The notes beneath the pieces were generated by a model. The model saw nothing but the letters and a program-made list of their open reading frames with translations. It did no database searches and was not told the DNA's origin. This document shows positions 30,834 to 35,646 of a DNA stretch of 35,646 nt, piece by piece. A program made the translations under genes and the position numbers. Position 1 is the first letter of the stretch. Every line of letters starts with the position of its first letter. Source of the stretch: JBOGFI01 sp050743365 (lineage in GTDB: Bacteria > Actinomycetota > Acidimicrobiia > IMCC26256 > JACDBD01); NCBI GenBank assembly GCA_050743365.1, contig JBOGFI010000252.1, positions 1 through 35,646 of the forward strand, in the 5' to 3' direction.

Positions 30834-31616
30834 ATGTACGACACCTCGAGCGATGTGCTCGCCGCGGCGGTGGACTACTTGCCCAAGTTTGACACCGTCG
30901 ACGAGGAGCGCCGGCACCGCAAGCAGCGGCTCGCGGCCGCCTTTCGGCTGTTCGGGCGGTTCGGCTTCGACGAGGGAGTCGCCGGGCACATCACGGCACG
31001 TGACCCCGAGCATCTCGACCACTTCTGGGTCAACCCGTTCGCGATGAACTTCAAGCACATCCGTGCGTCCGACCTCGTCCTGGTGAACGACAAGGGCGAG
31101 GTGGTGGAGGGTGAGTACCCGGTGAACGCGGCGGCGTTCGCGATCCACTCCCAGGTGCACCAGGCCCGTCCCGACGTGATCGCGGCGGCACACGCCCACT
31201 CGATCTACGGGAAGTCGTGGTCGGCGTTGGGTCGTCTGCTCGACCCGATCACGCAGGACGTGTGCGCCTTCTACGAGGACCACGCCCTGTTCGACGACTA
31301 CACCGGCGTGGTGCTCGACCTCGAGGAGGGCAAGCGCATCGCCCATGCCCTCGGCGACGGCAAGGCGGTGATCCTCCGGAACCACGGGCTGCTGACCGTG
31401 GGCCACTCGGTCGACGAGGCGGCGTGGTGGTTCATCACGATGGAGCGGTCGTGCCAGGCCCAGCTCCTGGCGTCGGCGGCGGGCGACCCGGTGCTCATCG
31501 ACGCCGACATGGCCCGCTTCACGGCCACCCAGGTGGGCTCGCACGTCGCCGGCTACTCCAGCTTCCAGCCCCTCTACGACTGGGTCGTCCACGACCAGCC
31601 CGACCTGCTCGAGTAG
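30834..31616 (+). CDS. Class II aldolase/adducin family protein
   Basis: The 260-residue protein has the metal-dependent class II aldolase/adducin fold. Landmarks are FGRFGFDEGVAGHITARDPE, the His-x-His metal pair in IAAAHAHSIYGK (about residues 117-128) and RNHGLLTVGHSVDEA with a third His. Members cleave or epimerise hydroxy-acids or phospho-sugars, and many in actinobacterial catabolic clusters have no assigned substrate. ATG at 30834 is supported by GGAGG six bases upstream and by TAGACT at 30799-30804 as a -10 candidate. It ends at a hairpin (31642-31656) shared with the convergent SDR. Confidence 0.92.
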   Translation: MYDTSSDVLAAAVDYLPKFDTVDEERRHRKQRLAAAFRLFGRFGFDEGVAGHITARDPEHLDHFWVNPFAMNFKHIRASDLVLVNDKGEVVEGEYPVNAAAFAIHSQVHQARPDVIAAAHAHSIYGKSWSALGRLLDPITQDVCAFYEDHALFDDYTGVVLDLEEGKRIAHALGDGKAVILRNHGLLTVGHSVDEAAWWFITMERSCQAQLLASAAGDPVLIDADMARFTATQVGSHVAGYSSFQPLYDWVVHDQPDLLE

Positions 31617-31641
31617 CCCCTTCCGCTTGTGGTCCATCTGA

Positions 31642-31656
31642 GCCCGGAATCCGGGC
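31642..31656. terminator. Hairpin between convergent aldolase and SDR genes
   Basis: GCCCGG and CCGGGC form a perfect 6-bp stem around AAT, 26 bp after the aldolase stop and 27 bp from the SDR stop, so it could serve both directions. Confidence 0.55.
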
Positions 31657-31682
31657 CTCATTGCGCCGCGAGAACCTGAGCT

Positions 31683-32465
31683 CTACTCGCGGGTCCTGAC
31701 CCACTCGATCGTGCCCTGGAGGAAGGCGCCGGTGTCGGGGAACTTGTGGCCGACGATCTCGGCGAACCACTCGGGCACGTAGATCTCGAACACACCCCGG
31801 TCGAGCGCGTCGACGACGGGCTGCACCACGGCAGCCGCCGGGAGCGCCTCGATGTCGCCGAGGCTCTCGTCGTTGTCGGGCAGGTGGAACAGCTCGGTGT
31901 CGATCACGCCCGGGTTGACGACGTGAACCAAGACGGCGGTGTCCCGCAGGTCGACCTGCATCGACTCCGACCAGGCGGTGAGCGCCGCCTTCGATGCCGC
32001 GTAGGCCGCCTCGCTCGGCGGGCCCAAGCGGGCCGCGACCGAGGAGATGTTCACGATCCGCCCGCCGCGCTCGATGAGCCCGGGGAGCAGCGCCAGGGTG
32101 AGGCGGACGGGGGAGAGGAAGTTGATCGCCGTGACCGCTTCCACGACGGCCGGCGTCAGGTCGGTGACCGGGCGGCGCTTGGGGATGCCGGCGTTGTTGA
32201 CGAGCACGTCGACGCCGCCGAGCTCGTCGTCGGCCTGCCGTGCGAATGCACCGACACTGTCGAGATCGGCGAGGTCGACCGTCCACGACCGCGAGTCGGG
32301 GGAGTGCTCGCGCACGCGCTCGAGCACCTCGGCGAGGCGCTCTCCACGCCGGGCGCAGATGCCCACCACCGCGCCCCGCTCGGCGAACCCCTCGGCCAGA
32401 GCGGCGCCGATCCCCGACGACCCGCCGGTGATCAACACTCGCTTCCCATCGATGGAGTAGGGCAT
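31683..32465 (-). CDS. SDR family oxidoreductase
   Basis: This 260-residue short-chain dehydrogenase has ITGGSSGIGAALAEGFAERG near residues 11-30, NNAGIPKRRPV, and the catalytic NISSV plus YAASK. Its C-terminal segment (WFAEIVGHKFPDTGAFLQG) matches the membrane-associated or DltE-like SDR type more than the VDGG type. ATG at 32465 has TACAGT seven bases upstream and looks leaderless; GTG 32474 would lie inside that box. It is divergent from another SDR, with starts 37 bp apart. The substrate is unknown; a lipid-like ketone is an inference from the neighbours. Confidence 0.92.
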   Translation of the reverse strand: MPYSIDGKRVLITGGSSGIGAALAEGFAERGAVVGICARRGERLAEVLERVREHSPDSRSWTVDLADLDSVGAFARQADDELGGVDVLVNNAGIPKRRPVTDLTPAVVEAVTAINFLSPVRLTLALLPGLIERGGRIVNISSVAARLGPPSEAAYAASKAALTAWSESMQVDLRDTAVLVHVVNPGVIDTELFHLPDNDESLGDIEALPAAAVVQPVVDALDRGVFEIYVPEWFAEIVGHKFPDTGAFLQGTIEWVRTRE

Positions 32466-32472
32466 TCCTCTC

Positions 32473-32478
32473 ACTGTA
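32473..32478 (-). promoter_or_regulatory. Putative -10 box (TACAGT) of leaderless SDR promoter
   Basis: On the minus strand TACAGT ends 7 nt before the ATG at 32465. It is only 9 bp from the opposing -10 box at 32488. Confidence 0.55.
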
Positions 32479-32502
32479 CGGCGGCGCTAGCCTGCGCCGC
32501 CG
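32479..32502. promoter_or_regulatory. Perfect 9-bp inverted repeat over the divergent SDR promoters
   Basis: CGGCGGCGC (32479-32487) and its complement (32494-32502) flank TAGCCT, the plus-strand -10 box, and the repeat ends on the first base of the GTG start. It could be an operator or a 5' hairpin. Confidence 0.5.
32488..32493 (+). promoter_or_regulatory. Putative -10 box (TAGCCT) of leaderless SDR promoter
   Basis: TAGCCT ends 8 nt before the GTG at 32502, inside the loop of the inverted repeat. No Shine-Dalgarno is present. Confidence 0.55.
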
Positions 32503-33287
32503 TGCCGCTTGATCCATCGGTCGCACTGCTCACCGACCGTGTCGCGATCGTGACCGGCGCCGCCGTCGGCATCGGGGAGGCGATCGCCACGACGTTCGCC
32601 CGCTTCGGCGCGCACGTGGCGATCTGCGACCGCGACGTCCCGAAGCTCGACACGACCGCCGACGCGATTGAGGCAGCCGGCCGCCGCGTGGTCGCCGGCG
32701 AGCTCGACGTGCGTGACGGGGAGGAGGTACGCGGCTTCCTCGACATCGTGCGCGAGCAGTTCGACCACGTCGACATCCTCGTGAACAACGCCGGCGGCGG
32801 GTTCCACGCCGACTTCCTCGATGTGAACGAAAAGGGGCAGGACGCGCTCGTTCGTGAGAACTTCGTCAGCGTGACCCACTTCATCCGCGGCGTCGTGCCG
32901 CTCGTGCCGCCGGCACCGCAGGGCGGCTCGATCGTGAACGTGACGTCGATCGAGGCTCACCGCGCCGCGCCCGGCTTCGGCGTGTACTCGGCCATGAAGG
33001 CCGCCGTCGCCAGTCTCACGAAGACGCTGGCGCTCGAGCTCGGCCACCGCATGATCCGGGTCAACTGCATCGCGCCCGACGTGATCCCGACGCCCGGCAT
33101 CGGCGGCGACGTCGAGGTGAAGACGCCCCTCCCCTGCGCCGGCCACGTCGACGACGTCGCCGCGGCCGCCGTGTTCCTCGCCGGCGACCTGTCCCGTTTC
33201 GTCACCGGCGTCACGCTCCACGTCGACGGCGGCAACGTGGTCGCCGGCGGGTGGCACCGTCTCGAAGACGGGATGTTCGGTACGTGA
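32502..33287 (+). CDS. SDR family oxidoreductase
   Basis: This 261-residue classical short-chain dehydrogenase has VTGAAVGIGEAIATTFARFG near residues 17-36, VNNAGGGFHADF, and the catalytic NVTSIEAHRA plus YSAMK. The C-terminus has FVTGVTLHVDGGNVVAGGWH. All catalytic elements are intact. It starts with GTG at 32502, apparently leaderless. The LLM oxidoreductase gene follows after 10 bp, so the two probably form one transcript, pairing an alcohol dehydrogenase with an F420-type enzyme. Confidence 0.93.
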   Translation: MPLDPSVALLTDRVAIVTGAAVGIGEAIATTFARFGAHVAICDRDVPKLDTTADAIEAAGRRVVAGELDVRDGEEVRGFLDIVREQFDHVDILVNNAGGGFHADFLDVNEKGQDALVRENFVSVTHFIRGVVPLVPPAPQGGSIVNVTSIEAHRAAPGFGVYSAMKAAVASLTKTLALELGHRMIRVNCIAPDVIPTPGIGGDVEVKTPLPCAGHVDDVAAAAVFLAGDLSRFVTGVTLHVDGGNVVAGGWHRLEDGMFGT

Positions 33288-33297
33288 GGCCGGGCAC

Positions 33298-34140
33298 GTG
33301 AGGTTCGGCATCGCCCTCGGGCGGCTCAACCCGGCATTCTTCGTCGAGGCCACCCTCGAGGCCGAGCGGCTCGGCTACGAGTCGGTCTGGCTGCCCGAGC
33401 ATCTCGTGTTCACGATCGCCATGAGCCGCTCGCCGCACCCGGGCGAGGAGCACCCGCCGGTGCCGCCGACCACTCCCATCTTCGATGCCTTCGCCTACCT
33501 GAGCTTCCTCGCCGGCAGGACCGAGCGGGTGCGGCTCGGCACCCACGTCTACAACCTGGCGCTGCGCCACCCGTTCGTGGCCGCCCGCGCCGTCCAGACC
33601 CTCGACCTCGTCTCCGGCGGGCGGACCGAGCTCGGCATTGGCGCGAGCTGGCTGGAGGAGGAGTGGGTCGCGACCGAGCTCGACTTCCACAGCCGCGGCC
33701 GCCGCCTCGACGAGGCGCTCGACGTATGCAAGCGGCTGTGGACCGAGCCCGAGGTGGCGCACGACGGCGAGTTCTTCCACTTCGAAGCGGTGGCTTTCGA
33801 GCCCAAGCCGGTGCAGCGTCCGTGGCCGCCTATCTTGGTCGGTGGCGAGAGCGACGCCGCGCTGCGGCGCGCCGCCCGCGCCGGCGACGGCTGGATTGGG
33901 ATGGCGCACGACTTCGAGTCGGCGCCGAAGCCGATCGCCCGTCTGCGCGAGCTGCTCGGGGAGCACGGGCGGACGGGCGAGCCGTTCCAGGTCTGCCTGG
34001 GCGGGCCGGTCGAATCGCGCGACGACGTCGCCCGTTGGGAGGAGCTGGGTGTGACCCGGCTGGTGGTCTCGCCGTGGCGGCGCTCGAAGGAAGCGATCGA
34101 CGGCATGCGCCGCTTCTCCGACCTCGTGGGCATCGAGTGA
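33298..34140 (+). CDS. LLM class F420-dependent oxidoreductase
   Basis: The 280-residue luciferase-like TIM barrel begins VRFGIALGRLNPAFFVEATLE (counted in two pieces) and has YESVWLPEHLVF, RVRLGTHVYNLALRHP, GRTELGIGASWLEEEW and PILVGGESDAALRRAARAGDGW in sequence. These are the typical marks of F420-dependent oxidoreductases. GTG at 33298 has GAGG eight bases upstream and follows the SDR stop by 10 bp. It is about 280 residues, the usual size for the TIGR03619-like group. It ends close to dispersed repeat copy B. Substrate unknown. Confidence 0.92.
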   Translation: MRFGIALGRLNPAFFVEATLEAERLGYESVWLPEHLVFTIAMSRSPHPGEEHPPVPPTTPIFDAFAYLSFLAGRTERVRLGTHVYNLALRHPFVAARAVQTLDLVSGGRTELGIGASWLEEEWVATELDFHSRGRRLDEALDVCKRLWTEPEVAHDGEFFHFEAVAFEPKPVQRPWPPILVGGESDAALRRAARAGDGWIGMAHDFESAPKPIARLRELLGEHGRTGEPFQVCLGGPVESRDDVARWEELGVTRLVVSPWRRSKEAIDGMRRFSDLVGIE

Positions 34141-34154
34141 GCGAGGCGACGCGA

Positions 34155-34208
34155 CTCGCCCGTCCCGCGCAATCCTGGCGGCCAGCAACAGGCTGGCAGG
34201 CCTTCCTA
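34155..34208. repeat. 54-bp dispersed repeat, copy B
   Basis: It aligns with 15448-15501 at about 47 of 54 positions. It lies between convergent genes and its right end includes the stop codon of the DUF2889-like gene. This copy can form a 6-bp hairpin, GCCAGC/GCTGGC, around AACAG; copy A pairs less well. Confidence 0.75.
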
Positions 34209-34955
34209 GCCGAGCAGCGCCCCCGGGTCGGCGTCGAAGTCGCGAATCGTCCCCCGGTTGCGCACGGCGACGCCGATGTTCTCGGGCTGCATCGTGAAGC
34301 ACACGCCCAGCATCAGGTCCTCGAGCTCGTCGGCCCGATCGACGGAGTCGAGGTCCATGCCCCGTCCCATCCCGATCTCGCACGCCCGCCGTAGCACGAT
34401 CGCCGCCTCGGCCTCGTCGAGGGGCAGCGTCGCGTCCGCCCAACGGAAGAAGCCGCCGCGCCACGGCGCCTCGGTGTAGGGCGGGGGATCGACGATCCGG
34501 GGGCCGGCCAGCGTCCAGGTGAGGACGCGCTCACCGTCACGCCAGAGGCGCACTTCGGTTCGCTCGCCCGAGAGCGCCCCGAACGGGACCTCGGCGTCGT
34601 ACTGGCGACGCGGCGTGTCACGACCGCGAGCGGCGTGGGTGACCGCCAACCCGGCGAGGTCGAGCATGTGGGTGCAGTTCGCCCGAGGATCGGTGTGCTC
34701 GCCGGCGGCGAGCAACCGCGGCGACAGGGCCATGCCCGAGAGCCGCCGCAGCGGCCCGGCCGCGGCCGGGCACGTGCTCCACGGCCAGCGCACGGCGCGT
34801 GCATCGACGTCGAGGACGCGCTCGCCGTCGTGGCGGAGCGTGACCTCGAAGTGGTGGAAGTCGTCCTCCAGGCCGCCGCCGACAACGCCAGGCGCCGCGG
34901 TCACGAGCCGGATGCGGCGGCGGTACGAACCCTCGAGGAAGGGCGCCTGCATCAT
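34206..34955 (-). CDS. DUF2889-like protein
   Basis: The 249-residue protein begins MMQAPFLEGSYRRRIRLVTA and has DDFHHFEVTLRHDGERVLDV, then the conserved WPWSTCPAAAGPLRRLSGMA and CTHMLDLAGLAVTHAARG. The HxF/CTHMLDL/CP pattern matches the DUF2889 family, which often sits beside acyl-CoA ligases and thioesterases in catabolic clusters. No biochemical role is established. ATG 34955 (or 34952) lies 13 bp after the ligase stop, so the two are co-transcribed. Its stop lies within dispersed repeat copy B, so its last codons come from repeat-derived sequence. Confidence 0.82.
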   Translation of the reverse strand: MMQAPFLEGSYRRRIRLVTAAPGVVGGGLEDDFHHFEVTLRHDGERVLDVDARAVRWPWSTCPAAAGPLRRLSGMALSPRLLAAGEHTDPRANCTHMLDLAGLAVTHAARGRDTPRRQYDAEVPFGALSGERTEVRLWRDGERVLTWTLAGPRIVDPPPYTEAPWRGGFFRWADATLPLDEAEAAIVLRRACEIGMGRGMDLDSVDRADELEDLMLGVCFTMQPENIGVAVRNRGTIRDFDADPGALLG

Positions 34956-34968
34956 GCCGGGAACGGGC

Positions 34969-35646
34969 TCACGCGCTCCGGTTCCTTCCACCGGGGTAGC
35001 CGCCGCCGCCGAACTGCTCGTCGAGGGCGTCGTAGTCGACGGTCCAGCCCTGGCGCGGCAGCTTCTCGACGAACTCGACCGCTCGGGGCTTCTTGTACGA
35101 GGCGATGCGCGCCCGGCAGTGCTCGATGATGCCGTCCGCATCGGCCCGAGCGCCGTCCTTCAGCACCACGACGGCCTTCACGCTCTGGGTCCAGCGCGGG
35201 TCGGGGACGCCGATGATGGCGCACTCCGCTACCGCCGGGTGGGTGGCGATGCACCCCTCGACCTCGGCCGGATAGATGTTCTCGGCCGCCGACTTGATCA
35301 TGCGGGTCTTGGGCCCGATGAAGGTGATCGTTCCGTCGGCCTCGCGCCGCCCGAGGTCGTTCGTGTGGTGCCAGCCGCCCCGCATCCGACGGGCGTTCTC
35401 CTCGGGCCGGTTCCAGTAGCCGTTCATCACTGTGGGCCCGCGGGCGGCGATCTCGCCCGTCTCGCCGACGGCGACCTCGTCGTCGTCGGGGTCGACGATG
35501 CGCACCTGAACGACGGGCGACGGGCGCCCGTGTGTCCCGATCGGCGCGTGGGCGAGCGTGTTGAACGTCAGCATGCCCATGACCTCGGTCTGGCCGTACC
35601 CGCCGGGATGCCGGGCCCACGGGCTCGTGTCGACCGTGATCATCTC
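34969..35646 (-). CDS. AMP-forming acyl-CoA ligase, C-terminal part (5' end outside window)
   Basis: The last 225 or so residues of an adenylate-forming ligase are visible; the N-terminal part lies beyond the right edge. Motifs seen are GGYGQTEVMGM (A5), MNGYWNRPEENARRMRGG with HTNDLGRREADG (A7), the hinge GPKTRMIKSAAENIYPAEVE (A8) and YKKPRAVEFVEKLPR. The usual C-terminal GK motif with the adenylation lysine is replaced by QGWTVDYDALDEQFGGGGYP. I recall this ending from some mycobacterial FadD-type proteins. It may act mainly in the thioesterification conformation, or use another residue. The DUF2889-like gene follows in the same transcript. Confidence 0.88.
   Translation of the reverse strand, partial: EMITVDTSPWARHPGGYGQTEVMGMLTFNTLAHAPIGTHGRPSPVVQVRIVDPDDDEVAVGETGEIAARGPTVMNGYWNRPEENARRMRGGWHHTNDLGRREADGTITFIGPKTRMIKSAAENIYPAEVEGCIATHPAVAECAIIGVPDPRWTQSVKAVVVLKDGARADADGIIEHCRARIASYKKPRAVEFVEKLPRQGWTVDYDALDEQFGGGGYPGGRNRSA

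Overview
The window is a very GC-rich, gene-dense bacterial chromosome segment. Several features point to an actinobacterium, most likely of the Acidimicrobiia type: the codon use, many GTG and TTG starts, F420-type luciferase-like oxidoreductases, many acyl-CoA dehydrogenases, MaoC and CaiB proteins, SDRs, TetR regulators and many leaderless genes. This placement is inferred from gene content; there is no rRNA or tRNA to confirm it. Thirty-five protein-coding loci fill almost all of the sequence and no gap exceeds about 150 bp. I found no CRISPR array, RNA gene, insertion sequence or prophage.

Layout. 0-4.6 kb: a partial glutamine synthetase-family enzyme and an SDR (minus strand), then an F420/LLM oxidoreductase and a TAP-like lipoprotein peptidase (plus strand). 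4.6-9.1 kb: a tight minus-strand operon, read from 9079 downwards as acyl-CoA dehydrogenase, CaiB CoA transferase, two MaoC-type hydratase subunits, second acyl-CoA dehydrogenase. 9.19-15.4 kb: a divergent plus-strand series of amidohydrolase, two coupled acyl-CoA dehydrogenases, a broken acyl-CoA carboxylase carboxyltransferase gene and an acyl-CoA ligase. 15.5-21.9 kb: a methyltransferase, three more amidohydrolase-2 proteins, an N-acyl-D-amino-acid-deacylase-like protein and a small membrane protein. 22.0-27.3 kb: an integrase homologue lacking catalytic residues, a TetR-SDR pair, an unusual ThDP-enzyme-like protein, a NIPSNAP-like protein and a second TetR. 27.3-35.6 kb: a Ppx/GppA phosphatase, an aldehyde dehydrogenase, a small hypothetical protein, a class II aldolase, two divergent SDRs, a second LLM oxidoreductase, a DUF2889-like protein and the end of an AMP-forming ligase.

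How it fits together. Ligases and the CoA transferase would activate an acid to its CoA thioester. Dehydrogenases would desaturate it, MaoC proteins hydrate it, SDRs oxidise the alcohol, and the amidohydrolases and aldehyde or aldolase enzymes would handle ring or side-chain fragments. Paired acyl-CoA dehydrogenase and paired MaoC subunits are the arrangement known from actinobacterial steroid side-chain catabolism, but the substrate cannot be read from the sequence. A 19-21 bp palindrome, ATCTGACGNNNCGTCAGAT, occurs twice in the 9.1 kb divergent promoter, and its core recurs just upstream of the TetR gene at 26.6 kb. That suggests one regulator controls the catabolic cluster and itself.

Other points of interest are a recurrent TANNNT box 6-10 nt before start codons without Shine-Dalgarno sites (leaderless mRNAs), a 54-bp dispersed repeat at two convergent gene ends, a likely CTG start codon, and two proteins that look like catalytically altered relatives of known enzymes.
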